The notes: a model not told the origin generated them from the sequence alone. A stretch of 64,000 nucleotides of DNA from Gillisella vitis (GCF_001541345.2 NZ_LMVL02000005.1:372001-436000), one strand, 5' to 3'; shown: positions 48,373 through 57,364, counted from the stretch's first letter. Translations and numbers: made by a program.

Positions 48373-48677
48373 CGGATCATCCCCCGGTCCTTGAGGTCGC
48401 GCTCGCCTGCCATATGATCGGCGCGGGCCTTGCCGCCCTGTCGCTCGAACGTCCGAACAGCGCTGCGGCGCCTGATGATCGCGACGACCTTGAAGATCGT
48501 CGCGATCATGTGCGTTCCTCCGCCGATGAAGCAAAGGATGGCGATGGGGCCGAGGCCCCACCACTCAGGAGATGCCCACTGCCAGCACAGCCATCCGTAG
48601 AAGAGCGCCAGCATAGCCGCAATAAAACGCCCGTTGATATCGATGATCGTGCGCAGGCTTGGTTCCTTGTTGATCAT
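48369..48677 (-). CDS. Two-helix membrane protein coupled to TraG-like ATPase
   Basis: A 102-residue protein with two transmembrane helices (about 17-34 and 40-66: AAMLALFYGWLCWQW and GPIAILCFIGGGTHMIATIF) and a basic cytoplasmic tail. It overlaps the TraG-like start by 4 nt and has GGAGACACC upstream. It may be the missing membrane anchor of the coupling ATPase. Confidence 0.75.
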   Translation of the reverse strand: MINKEPSLRTIIDINGRFIAAMLALFYGWLCWQWASPEWWGLGPIAILCFIGGGTHMIATIFKVVAIIRRRSAVRTFERQGGKARADHMAGERDLKDRGMIR

Positions 48678-48690
48678 GCCGGTGTCTCCT

Positions 48691-49380
48691 TCAGAACGAG
48701 AAGCCGCTGCCGATGATGGTCACCGGATTTGCACCGGCCTCCGTCAGGTAGGTGCGCCATTGTGGGATGAGACGCGCGGCGATCCCGTCGCCGTCGAGTG
48801 CGCTCTTGACTTGGCCCACGCCGAGAAGCTTCACATGGCAACCTTTGAGAAATGCCCCCTCTGGCTTCGGCAGACCTATCTTGCCCGCAGCTAAGGCACG
48901 GCCATCGACAGCGGCACTCGATTCCAGGCTGTCGCTAAATACCACCACAGTCGTATTGCCCGCCGCGCAAACCGGCTCCAGCGACTGGAAGAAGGCGATC
49001 AGCGATGTCGTATTCTGCGGAGCGATCTTTCCCGCGTCGACGAGGCCCGGTAAGGCGCGGAAATAGCCTCCGAACTGCGGTGCGAGCTTTTTGGCGCTCG
49101 ATGCCCGGTTCTGGGTCACGGTGGCACGGATATCGATGGTGCGGCGCGCCAGACCCGCATCGCCCACCGAGGTCATCGTGAGGGTATGCGGGGGCTTGAG
49201 GACGGAGATATAATTCTCCACGAATGCGCCCGCAGCATCGGCGGAGGTCTGATCCACCAAGAATGTCGAAGAGCCGGAAACGTCCAGGCCGAAGATGGTG
49301 CGTAGCATTTCCTGCGCCATGGCAGGGATAGCCGTCAGGAAGACGAAAATGAAGCAAAATGCAGTCAGAATGCGGGTCAT
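48691..49380 (-). CDS. Exported von Willebrand-A-like protein
   Basis: A 229-residue protein with a Sec signal peptide (about 1-22, cleavage near AMA-QE) and the MIDAS-like motif DVSGSS at 33-38, then VVVFSDSLESS and GCHVKLLGVGQV, which fit a vWA fold. Two cysteines (VCAAG and GCHV) could form a disulfide. Function in a mobile element is unknown; it might act on the cell surface during contact. It lies 13 nt upstream of the coupling-protein pair. Confidence 0.75.
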   Translation of the reverse strand: MTRILTAFCFIFVFLTAIPAMAQEMLRTIFGLDVSGSSTFLVDQTSADAAGAFVENYISVLKPPHTLTMTSVGDAGLARRTIDIRATVTQNRASSAKKLAPQFGGYFRALPGLVDAGKIAPQNTTSLIAFFQSLEPVCAAGNTTVVVFSDSLESSAAVDGRALAAGKIGLPKPEGAFLKGCHVKLLGVGQVKSALDGDGIAARLIPQWRTYLTEAGANPVTIIGSGFSF

Positions 49381-49397
49381 GGCTTTTCCTCTTAGGT

Positions 49398-50375
49398 TTA
49401 GGAGTGAATTCCGGTGAGAACACGCAGCAGGTTGTGAACGCGTATTTCATCAGCCTGATCGGTGAGGTGGCGGGTGAAGTCTTCTTCGGTCTTGAAGCTG
49501 GAGGAGATTGTTTCGGCTTCGGGATCAGGCATCAGTTCGGCCAGTGGATCGTTCTTATGGCGGAACTTGCGGCGTGCTGCGGCCACCTTAATTTGCACGA
49601 CCTCGTATCCCGCGTGGGCGGCTTCGCGGGCGAATTTCATCTTGATGTCGTAGGGAAGCTTGCGACGGGCGGCGGCATCAGCATCGATAAGTTTCCGAAG
49701 CGCCGAAATCTTTCGCATCAGCGCTTCGATGAGGTCTGTCACCTCCCTGCCGATCGCTGGCGTCAGCGTGAGCACGCTGAAGGCCTCCAACGCTCTGCCT
49801 AGGCAAAAGCTGGCGAAATTTATCGTAATTATCATGCCGAACGAGAGGCCCAAAAAGAGCATGCTGTTCGGGATGATACCGACCCAACCAGCCACGTCGG
49901 ATGTGCCGCCGCCACTGGCATCGACTTGCTGGCCGCCCAATGTTCCTGTCGGGGCTGTCGTGACCGCCGATAAGACATCCTCGGCTGCCAGCCAGGCGGA
50001 ATAGCCGATCATCAGAGATACCCCGAGGGCGAATACCAGAATTCCGATGCCTGAGAGCTTCCTCAGCCACCACTTGGTAAAATGGTCGCCTTCATGGTGC
50101 ATGCGGACGTGCGCCGCGCCGATTACCGTCGGCACCAGCATCGCAAAAGCTGCGCCAGAAAACTGAACGCCAAGGATTTCGATTTGTATGATGCTGAACA
50201 TCATGGCCGCGAACATTGTCTCGCCCGCCACCAGCCCGGTGAACATCATGCCGAACAGCGCGAGATTGAATGCCGCTACGCGGCGGCGGTGAGAAATCAT
50301 CCGGATCTCATGAGAGAGAGCGGACAGCATCATCGTTAAAGGCGCGAGACCGTTGGGTGCATTGTAGGCAACCAT
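49398..50375 (-). CDS. Multi-pass membrane protein of the element
   Basis: A 325-residue protein with about four or five membrane helices in its first two thirds (AFNLALFGMMFTGLVAGETMF, FSGAAFAMLVPTVIGAAH, GIGILVFALGVSLMIGYSAW, SMLFLGLSFGMIITINFASF) and a charged helical C-terminus. A Gly/Ala/Ser-rich linker with SGGGTSD sits between helices. No family is recognised. It overlaps the end of the 120-residue gene by one base (TGATG). Confidence 0.72.
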   Translation of the reverse strand: MVAYNAPNGLAPLTMMLSALSHEIRMISHRRRVAAFNLALFGMMFTGLVAGETMFAAMMFSIIQIEILGVQFSGAAFAMLVPTVIGAAHVRMHHEGDHFTKWWLRKLSGIGILVFALGVSLMIGYSAWLAAEDVLSAVTTAPTGTLGGQQVDASGGGTSDVAGWVGIIPNSMLFLGLSFGMIITINFASFCLGRALEAFSVLTLTPAIGREVTDLIEALMRKISALRKLIDADAAARRKLPYDIKMKFAREAAHAGYEVVQIKVAAARRKFRHKNDPLAELMPDPEAETISSSFKTEEDFTRHLTDQADEIRVHNLLRVLTGIHS

Positions 50376-50737
50376 CAGCGCAACTCCTTGTGATTGATAA
50401 TGTTGGAAAATGCGTATGGGCTGCGATTGATCGTCTGTTCGATCAGGTGCGGCACCAAACCCCGGAGCAGAGCGACGTCGGTGAAAATATCCGCGTGATA
50501 TTCTGCCATCACGCGGCCCCGCTCGCGGCCCGGCTCATGGAGATAGTCGTCGAACAGGTCAGATGAGTGCGAAATGACTTCTGCCGACGGAGCGAGATTG
50601 TTGCGCCTCAACGAGTCCAGAAACACACGCTTCCATTCAGGCTCGGCATTAAAAGGTTTTGGAAGACGCGACAGATTGACGGCGTCTCGATCGGTCGGCT
50701 TGCGTTTGGGCAGCAGTTTCTTGAGGAGCCAGAACAT
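50375..50737 (-). CDS. Hypothetical protein (120 residues)
   Basis: A soluble basic-N-terminal protein beginning MFWLLKKLLPKRKPTDRD, with HSSDLFDDYLHEPGRERGR and LRGLVPHLIEQTINRSPY. AAAGGAG sits at ideal distance from the ATG at 50737. It is coupled to the multi-pass membrane protein gene and probably belongs with it. No family recognised. Confidence 0.7.
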   Translation of the reverse strand: MFWLLKKLLPKRKPTDRDAVNLSRLPKPFNAEPEWKRVFLDSLRRNNLAPSAEVISHSSDLFDDYLHEPGRERGRVMAEYHADIFTDVALLRGLVPHLIEQTINRSPYAFSNIINHKELR

Positions 50738-50868
50738 GGCGTCTCCTTTCGAGGTTGAACGTGATTGCAGTCTGGTGGATGGGGGGCGTCGCGGTGGGCG
50801 AAGGACGGGCGGATTTTTCATCCGCACCGATAGGAGGACCGTCACCGTTGGGCGACGGTCTATGCACG

Positions 50869-51330
50869 TCAGTCGTCAAAGTGGATGGGATCGACGTGTC
50901 GCTTCGGTAGACCAGAGGAAGCGCACCGACCGGATAGCCGGCAGTGGCGCACCTCCAGAGCCAGAAATATCATCGTGGCTGGATAGACGAGGCGTTCCTG
51001 CAACCTGTTCCTGAAGCCGTGGGCCGCTCGCGTTCTGTAGCGCTTCACGAAATGACGGCGCTCGTCACCGACCGCTGAATCATAACGACGAACCGCTGCA
51101 GGATCGTGGGTGTCGAATGCGATCCTCTTGCCGTCGGGATCGATCAGCTTGCCGGTCCGGTGCTTGAAAAGCTCGATCCATATCAGGTCCGTAATGGAGG
51201 CGCTGCTCATCCCCAAGGCATCGAGCCGTTCCGCCTGGACGTGATTGAATTCAACGGAACGGATTTCCTGCATCGACGGTGCACGGTGATCGCAATTGCA
51301 GCGGGAAATCGGATTTGAACGACGATTCAT
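50869..51330 (-). CDS. Hypothetical protein (153 residues)
   Basis: A basic protein starting MNRRSNPISRCNCDHRAPSM, with a CNCDH metal-like motif, IDPDGKRIAFDTHDP and RRYDSAVGDERRHFVKRY. AGAGGAGC lies 6-7 nt ahead of the ATG, the main reason to accept it; there is no known family. It is the first gene of the minus-strand element block, and the AT-rich 51,331-51,497 stretch upstream probably holds its promoter. Confidence 0.5.
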   Translation of the reverse strand: MNRRSNPISRCNCDHRAPSMQEIRSVEFNHVQAERLDALGMSSASITDLIWIELFKHRTGKLIDPDGKRIAFDTHDPAAVRRYDSAVGDERRHFVKRYRTRAAHGFRNRLQERLVYPATMIFLALEVRHCRLSGRCASSGLPKRHVDPIHFDD

Positions 51331-51497
51331 GATCTGCTCCTCTTGGTTTGAAAGCCAAGAAAAGCAGCCACGATTTGGGAATGTTATGGAGTTGGAATGG
51401 AAAACGAGTTGGAAAATAAATCAGTCTAACTGTATGATAATAATAGGAAAAATACAACATGTTGGACTTTTCCATATCGTAAGTAGATACTTACCAA

Positions 51498-51923
51498 ATG
51501 GATGACGTTTACAAAGAAGAATACCGGGTCAAATACACTCGGGATGCGGCGACAAAGAGGATTCTCGGTGAAGCCTGGTTCAACGCACAAGGTGAGTTGG
51601 ATCGAAACGATGATCTGCCAACCCGTGTTGCATATGACGACCTTGGCCGAGTGTGTGAGATGGAGTGGTCGAGACGGAATATCACCCATCGAGAGAGCGG
51701 CCCCAGCCGCATCGAGATAAATCCAGAAAGCGGTATCGTGTGCCACGAGGTATGGTGTTTCGAGGGAGAGGTTCATCGCGCAGGAGGCGAGCCCGCTGTG
51801 ATAGATCGAGATCCGGACACCGGCCAGATTACCCGTGTGGAGTTCTGGGATATGGGCACGCGGATAAGCAAAAAAAGCTTTAGGAAAAGCCCTGTACAGA
51901 ATGAGCCTAACTTGGGATTGTAG
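51498..51923 (+). CDS. Hypothetical protein with W...G...HR...GP-type repeats
   Basis: A 141-residue protein made of repeated short units in which a Trp/aromatic-rich strand is followed by a turn and Gly/Pro: ILGEAWFNAQGELDRNDDLP, VCEMEWSRRNITHRESGPS, IVCHEVWCFEGEVHRAGGEPA, ITRVEFWDMG. The pattern recalls MORN-like or YwqK-type beta-hairpin repeats of unknown role found near phage and defence genes. It is the first of three plus-strand cargo genes. Confidence 0.65.
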   Translation: MDDVYKEEYRVKYTRDAATKRILGEAWFNAQGELDRNDDLPTRVAYDDLGRVCEMEWSRRNITHRESGPSRIEINPESGIVCHEVWCFEGEVHRAGGEPAVIDRDPDTGQITRVEFWDMGTRISKKSFRKSPVQNEPNLGL

Positions 51924-51954
51924 CAGGCCTCATTTCGTTTTAGGGTCCGTAGAT

Positions 51955-52989
51955 ATGGTGCCGCCAACCCCGAATGTTAGTTTCTCCAAGTTTTTGGACG
52001 AGATGCAGCGTCTTTACAAAAAGCTGCCGGTCGGAGAACAGAAAAAATTCAAGAGAGCAATTTATCAGTACTTCAAACGCGCCGAGCCGGAAAAAGGCTG
52101 GCAGAGTTTGATCGAAAAAGTCATCGGGAAATCTGCGACAGTTATAAATTGGAGCGTGAAAAACGACTTGACTGAGTTGTCCCGAGGTGCGGGAGACACC
52201 GAACGCGCTATTGCTCGATATTATTACCTGCACTCTCTCACCTATGATCTCTCATTCGCTCATGCCGTCGATGCGATAATTTTCAAGAAGGACCCGAGGG
52301 GAAAAACCTATGAAGCTGTGAAAACGATATCTGTTTTTCAGCCTCAATACGCGCCGGTCGAGAAAATTGATGACACTTGGAAGTCATCAATCCATAGCTG
52401 GGAGCTTTCTTGCCAACCCAACAAACCGGCCAACTTGCGCCTTGCATCTTTAGCTATTGAGGCCACTCAATCGGCTAACACGCATGAACCGCTGGCGCTA
52501 ATTGCTTCCGTCCATATAATGCCTGCATATGAAGTCGAAACCGGCATTGAGCTCAGATTTCGTTCGGTGGACATCGTCATCGAATGCGCTGATCAGTCAC
52601 CCGCTTCGGATGTCAGATACCTTGAACCTTCACAGTGGTCGGCAGCTTGCAGGAATGCAAAGTTTAGTCAGGCGGGAACCAGTACGGCTCCTTATGTGAC
52701 TTTATCCAACGAGGACGATGCGGGCCTTGAAGGGCAGTATAATAGCGACACCTTGTTCTGTTTCCATCCAAATCAACGGGCCGCTAAATTTGAGGCCGAA
52801 CTTGGTGCAAGCGTCATATCGACAAACGCTATTTTTCCGGAAGATATGAATCTCTCATCACGAATGAAAGCAGAGATTATCAAGAGAATGCTTGCAAAAG
52901 CGGTCCTCCCCGAACCCGACGAAACGGGGCATATATCGCTGCACAAACTGAAATACGATGTTTGCGCTGTAGAGCGTGCCTTTCGATGA
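51955..52989 (+). CDS. Hypothetical protein (344 residues) coupled to ankyrin gene
   Basis: A soluble protein without recognised domain. It opens with a helical region (SFSKFLDEMQRLYKKLPVGEQKKFKRAIYQYFKRAEPEKGW) and has a long central beta-rich part. ATG 51955 is used because the 18 residues before it (from ATG 51901) look non-native and overlap the previous gene. Codon use is AT-richer than the chromosome. Its stop overlaps the start of the ankyrin gene by 4 nt (ATGA), so the two proteins are probably made together. Confidence 0.7.
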   Translation: MVPPTPNVSFSKFLDEMQRLYKKLPVGEQKKFKRAIYQYFKRAEPEKGWQSLIEKVIGKSATVINWSVKNDLTELSRGAGDTERAIARYYYLHSLTYDLSFAHAVDAIIFKKDPRGKTYEAVKTISVFQPQYAPVEKIDDTWKSSIHSWELSCQPNKPANLRLASLAIEATQSANTHEPLALIASVHIMPAYEVETGIELRFRSVDIVIECADQSPASDVRYLEPSQWSAACRNAKFSQAGTSTAPYVTLSNEDDAGLEGQYNSDTLFCFHPNQRAAKFEAELGASVISTNAIFPEDMNLSSRMKAEIIKRMLAKAVLPEPDETGHISLHKLKYDVCAVERAFR

Positions 52990-53801
52990 CGTCGCTTGGT
53001 CAAATGGTCAAGTCTGTGGTCGATTCAGACACTGACGACTTTCTTGAACTGGTCAGGTTATCGGGACTCGATCCGGCGAATGATTTTCGCCATATGGACT
53101 TGCGCGGTTTCAATTTCGAAAACTGCGATCTATCTGGATTTGATTTTACGGGCTCTATAATTGATGATTTCAACTTCGTTGGTGCGAAAATTGAAAACAC
53201 AATCCTCGATGAAATGCAGAAGTCGATTGTGCGGCAACAAGATTTTGCCGCCCATGATCAAACTGAAGCTATCGAAGCCGAAAATGTCCTTGACCTTGTT
53301 TCAGCAGGTGGTGTCGGCTCAACGGCTACAATTGCATATCACCTAGACAATGGCGGTGATGTCAATCAAGGCGCGCCACCAAACGGCTGGACAGCACTGA
53401 TGGCGGCCTGTTTGAATGGGAAAGAGGCCGCAGCCGCGATGTTGTTAGATCGAGGCGCAGACATTAATCAATGCACGATCGACTATGGTCGCACAGCATT
53501 GATCTCGGCGTGCCGCAACGGCCGAAAAAATATAGTCGCGCTACTTCTGGAGCGAGGTGCAAACGTCAATCAGGGATTGACGGACGGCGGCTGGACGCCA
53601 TTGATGTTTGCTTGCGAGATTGGCAGTGCCCAGGTTGTCGCCCTATTGTTAGAATGGGGCGCCGACGTTAACAAATGCACGAAGTATGGCTGGACCGCGC
53701 TGGATCAAGCCGAGAGAAACGAAAATGTGACTATTTCCGAAATGCTTCGCCAAGCAGGGGGGCGGAACGGCAAAAGGAAGGAGCGAAGCCCTACGGAATG
53801 A
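52986..53801 (+). CDS. Pentapeptide-repeat/ankyrin-repeat fusion protein
   Basis: A 271-residue protein. Residues about 38-72 are pentapeptide repeats (DLRGFNFENCDLSGFDFTG and following), and about 115-258 are four ankyrin repeats (GWTALMAACLNGKEAAAAML, GRTALISACRNGRKNIVALL, GWTPLMFACEIGSAQVVALL, GWTALDQAE). The tail is basic (GRNGKRKERS). No enzyme domain is seen, so it is likely a binding partner of the 344-residue protein. The start at 52986 overlaps that gene by 4 nt. Its role in defence is inference from context. Confidence 0.85.
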   Translation: MTSLGQMVKSVVDSDTDDFLELVRLSGLDPANDFRHMDLRGFNFENCDLSGFDFTGSIIDDFNFVGAKIENTILDEMQKSIVRQQDFAAHDQTEAIEAENVLDLVSAGGVGSTATIAYHLDNGGDVNQGAPPNGWTALMAACLNGKEAAAAMLLDRGADINQCTIDYGRTALISACRNGRKNIVALLLERGANVNQGLTDGGWTPLMFACEIGSAQVVALLLEWGADVNKCTKYGWTALDQAERNENVTISEMLRQAGGRNGKRKERSPTE

Positions 53802-53843
53802 TGCTATTTCTTGTTCTTGCTTCTTTTAAGAGAGAGACAGGGT

Positions 53844-53872
53844 AAGGCAAGGCAAGGCAAGGCAAGGCAAGC
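53844..53872 (+). repeat. Tandem AAGGC pentanucleotide array
   Basis: Five perfect AAGGC units run from 53844 to 53868, followed by a partial unit AAGC. It is just past the stop of the ankyrin gene. Such short tandem repeats can vary in copy number by slippage, but here it is outside coding sequence. Confidence 0.85.
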
Positions 53873-53900
53873 TGTGTGTCGTCCGACACCAGCATGGCAA

Positions 53901-53916
53901 GGGGGCTTTTGCCCCC
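53901..53916. terminator. GGGGGC-TTTT-GCCCCC hairpin
   Basis: GGGGGC and GCCCCC form a perfect 6-bp stem around TTTT, flanked by CAA and a GTTG that extend it loosely. There is no long T-tract, so it is at best a weak terminator for the converging operons on either side. Confidence 0.45.
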
Positions 53917-54005
53917 GTTGCATCCCCGACTTCGAAACCATAAGCAATGCGCCATTCCATGGCCCAGCGTGCCGATTCTAATGGGCAGCAGCTCGATGGA
54001 ATCGG

Positions 54006-57000
54006 CTAACAGCGTATTTCGATCCGACGAATAGCGCCGGTTGCAGATCGTGAAAAATCCGGCTGATTTAGAACGCTTCGTAGCGTTCCCAGGTCACTCC
54101 TGTCCCCTAGTTCCCCTATGAGGCTGACTGCCCAAGAGATGGCGCGTTCATCTTTCTGACCGTGACCGTCGAGTGCAGGAGTGCCCTGAGACAAGAAATG
54201 TCGTGCCGTTTTCAGGAGTTCATCCGGAAAGAGTTGGGAAATGTCCACGGGACCGTAGCGACGTGGCTCAGACATCGGTGAACGCTGCTCAAGCCCCTCC
54301 CGAATTACATCATGCAAGCAACTGATAGCGATCGCAGAAGGCATAAGCAGTAGTGCGTCCCAAGCAGCCGCGGCGGTATCTGACGCTGCCTGCGAGCGAA
54401 CTTCGGCGTAAATTACGATGTCACGTAAGCGCATGAAACATCGCTGGCGGTCGTCATCCGTGGGTGTCTCTGGCAATTCGATCCCATGTCGCGCCAGGAA
54501 TCTCGTCGCGAGAACGAAAACCGCGATTTCGTCCTGCCAGTGCGGATTGATTTCGGGATAATGCGCATAGCGAGCAAACAGCGTCACGTCCGAAGGGTCA
54601 TCCTCGTCTGAAACTGCGGTCGCAAGCCATTTGAGAGACATCGAATGGCGAACGCTCTCTGCTTGAAAAGCGCGGGTTACCAGCCGCTTCTTTTCGATGT
54701 CCGAGAGTGCATTGATCTCCTCGCAGTATATGCCATCGAACGGGTGATCGAACTGAGCGATGTAGACCGACAACGCCTGCTGAAAAGTATGTTCTTCATC
54801 CTCACCGCCGAGCGCTTGGCGCAACTGGTCTTTTATTCCCTCTCTTGCTTCCTCTGCATCCTCGTCGAGAGCACCCAAAAGCTTCAGCGCCTCAATAATG
54901 CTGGTACTGATAAACAAATGAAAATCGTTCGGCTCAAGTTGCCGTAGCGCTTCGGTTAGAGTGGCAAGCGCAGATTCTGAGGCACGGCGTACAAAACCGG
55001 CGGCGTGCAGAATGGCAAGCTGTACGTGATATGGTTCGCGCCGGAACCTCGTGCTAATCACCTCCGCCAGTTGCTCACAGAACGATGATTCATGTCCGGC
55101 GTACAAGAAATGCCTATGCTCAACCGCAAAGTGCAATTCGCCTGAGGTTAGCTCGATCAAATGCTTGGTACGCATTACATCGCTTTGTTCAACGTCTTCC
55201 AAAAACGATTGGGCAGCTCCAACCATCAACCGGAAACTCGATTTCCAACCGGAATACAGGCCGAGATACGCAAGTCCGAAACTTAAACTTCGGAGGCCGA
55301 CATTGTGCCGTCGGGCCTCATCGTCTAACCGTTTTCGCTCTGACAGGAGCCGAGCGTCCATTGCGCGGCATAATTTCAGGTAGTCCTCGACCATAACGCC
55401 ATACTTCGCCGCGACACCCAAACCGCAGAATTGTGCGATCTCCTCCTTGGTATAATCGGGCAGCTCCTCCCATTCGACATTGACCTTGTCCTTGTCCTCA
55501 CTCACACGAAACACTAGGCGCAGGCTCTCGATGTCGGAGAGTATCCGGGAAGCGGCTCGGGTTAAAATCTTTCGGGATGCCGATCTGGCTATTGGACCGG
55601 ATTCGCCCATAGCGGATTTTGCTAGAACATCAGGGTTCGTTAAACAGCCGAGGATTTCACAGGTTGTCGTTTCGTCGTCGAGTGACGCCAGGACGTCCGG
55701 TGCTAAAGCTTCAGCAAAAGCGGTATTCAGCGTTTGCGACACTGCGCCTGTTTCTGAGCGTGCAAGTTGTGCGTAGGCCTGCGCTGCGCACCCGAATAAA
55801 AACATCTCATGGAAGAAAGAGATGCGCCCCGCACGACGATCAAGCAGGCCGGATGAAAGCAGGAGATCACACTGTTCATCGTCGAGACCGTTCGCGATCA
55901 TTGCATTGTCGAAGGTCGTCTCGGTCACCGAATAGGAAAACTGACCGAAGAGCTGCAGGGCCAACGATCGCAAGGCAGCATAGCAGCTTCTTGCTTTTGC
56001 TCCCAAGCGTTTCCGAATGATCTGATCAATTAGGCTGCTTCTCGTGGCGTCGGGACCTAGCTCTCCTTGAAGTTCGGCCACCATTCTCGCTTCAAGACCG
56101 CTCCGCACCGCTGCGAGAACCTTCTTCGCGTCAGCAGACAGATGAGTCGACGGGGATGACGCGATCTTATTCTTCAGATCATCATCCGGCTCACGCACCT
56201 CGATCGATACCAGTCCTTCGAGGATGGTAGGCCGTCTGCCCTGACTGGTGACGACCAGTTGGGCTCCGTATCTCCTGGCAAGGATTTTCAATCCCCGGAG
56301 CGTCCTTTCCAAGATGGGGCCGGGCAGCTCGTTTATGCCGTCAAGAAATATGCACACACGCACGGACGTCTGCCGGATGGCTTTGAGCAACGACACTAAG
56401 GGAATATCCGCCACAAGAGCAATTTCGGTTTTAAGGGCATCAGCAAGCGATCCCGAAACATCTTTTGCCTGTACGAACAGCACTACCGTACCATCTCGCG
56501 AGAGATGTACCGCAGCCGCCTTCGCCATCAGGGATTTGCCGCATCCCGAAGGACCTGTGATGAAGGCTCCAGTACTTCCCCCACCGAGTGCCGACCTAAT
56601 TGCATCACGTTCCTGATCGCTGGCAGCGATCCAGCCATCCGCCTGCGGCTGATAGTCTCTAATGAGAGCCTCTCGATACCGCCCCATGAGTTCAACCGGT
56701 GCATTATCAAATGCTTCGTTCAACGGTACTCGCCTCAGGCGTTGACGCGCAGCCCATTGCCTCCACTCCTCAAGGGACCAGGGATTGCTGTCCTCCCGCG
56801 AAAGAGCCGTAAGAAAGTCTGCCAGACTGCCAACATGCGCCTTGAAGTCTCCAGATGTAAGCTCGGAACCCTCAGGAAGATCGCCGCTGAAAACAACATA
56901 CGCTTCCGGATAAAAGTTCCACGATCCACTCCCCATTGCATCGCGAAGAATATTCTTCTGCCGAAGAACCTGCTGGTAGCCGTTGGTGACGTTCGTCCAA

Positions 57001-57272
57001 CTGCCATCGGCCTTCGCGTACTCCCACACACCATTGATACCGCCGCGTACAGCAAAGACACTTGACTTCACCTCAGTGACAACAACGCGGTTAGCGGTGA
57101 TTACAACGAAGTCAAATTGACGGCCAGAAAGCTCAAAATTGGCTAACACCAGAAGTTGCTGTTCGTGTTCGGCGGAAAATCTACTCAAAGCTCTGAGAAG
57201 ATTTACTTCCGAGCGGTGCGCGATTGGCTCACCTATAAAAACGTCCAAAAATTCGTCGATCTGGTGACTCAT
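54006..57272 (-). CDS. NERD-domain STAND/NACHT-like NTPase
   Basis: A 1,088-residue protein. The first about 180 residues are a NERD (nuclease-related) domain with acidic and lysine residues E22, D54 (RQFDFVVI) and E67-V-K69 (VVTEVKSSV), the PD-(D/E)xK-like set. A P-loop NTPase follows: Walker A GPSGCGKS (240-247) and Walker B VCIFLDGINE (306-315), of NACHT/STAND type. The rest is a long helical array that would sense a ligand. Architecture fits anti-phage NACHT/Avs-type proteins. Start 57272 is preferred for NERD-domain phase; ATG 57350 is possible. It lies 92 nt after the Cap4-like NTPase gene. Confidence 0.85.
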   Translation of the reverse strand: MSHQIDEFLDVFIGEPIAHRSEVNLLRALSRFSAEHEQQLLVLANFELSGRQFDFVVITANRVVVTEVKSSVFAVRGGINGVWEYAKADGSWTNVTNGYQQVLRQKNILRDAMGSGSWNFYPEAYVVFSGDLPEGSELTSGDFKAHVGSLADFLTALSREDSNPWSLEEWRQWAARQRLRRVPLNEAFDNAPVELMGRYREALIRDYQPQADGWIAASDQERDAIRSALGGGSTGAFITGPSGCGKSLMAKAAAVHLSRDGTVVLFVQAKDVSGSLADALKTEIALVADIPLVSLLKAIRQTSVRVCIFLDGINELPGPILERTLRGLKILARRYGAQLVVTSQGRRPTILEGLVSIEVREPDDDLKNKIASSPSTHLSADAKKVLAAVRSGLEARMVAELQGELGPDATRSSLIDQIIRKRLGAKARSCYAALRSLALQLFGQFSYSVTETTFDNAMIANGLDDEQCDLLLSSGLLDRRAGRISFFHEMFLFGCAAQAYAQLARSETGAVSQTLNTAFAEALAPDVLASLDDETTTCEILGCLTNPDVLAKSAMGESGPIARSASRKILTRAASRILSDIESLRLVFRVSEDKDKVNVEWEELPDYTKEEIAQFCGLGVAAKYGVMVEDYLKLCRAMDARLLSERKRLDDEARRHNVGLRSLSFGLAYLGLYSGWKSSFRLMVGAAQSFLEDVEQSDVMRTKHLIELTSGELHFAVEHRHFLYAGHESSFCEQLAEVISTRFRREPYHVQLAILHAAGFVRRASESALATLTEALRQLEPNDFHLFISTSIIEALKLLGALDEDAEEAREGIKDQLRQALGGEDEEHTFQQALSVYIAQFDHPFDGIYCEEINALSDIEKKRLVTRAFQAESVRHSMSLKWLATAVSDEDDPSDVTLFARYAHYPEINPHWQDEIAVFVLATRFLARHGIELPETPTDDDRQRCFMRLRDIVIYAEVRSQAASDTAAAAWDALLLMPSAIAISCLHDVIREGLEQRSPMSEPRRYGPVDISQLFPDELLKTARHFLSQGTPALDGHGQKDERAISWAVSLIGELGDRSDLGTLRSVLNQPDFSRSATGAIRRIEIRC

Positions 57273-57364
57273 GCAATTTAGTCTAGCAAAGTTGTTGCTC
57301 CCCCGCATCATCGACGATTTGAAATGGCTTAGCCTGGACGGACATCCCAAGCTGTAGCTTTTTG

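Larger units (their letters stand above)
53802..54005. other. Convergent gap between ankyrin gene and NERD-NTPase gene
   Basis: The 204 nt between the two converging operons contain a tandem AAGGC array and a GC hairpin. No coding frame is supported. Confidence 0.5.

Noticed and set aside
50574-51014. 146-codon plus-strand frame
   Set aside because: It overlaps two minus-strand genes that have good ribosome-binding sites, and its Arg-rich sequence looks like a shadow.
53844-53872. CRISPR array
   Set aside because: The repeats are 5-nt contiguous units without spacers; no CRISPR repeat-spacer pattern or cas gene is present in the window.
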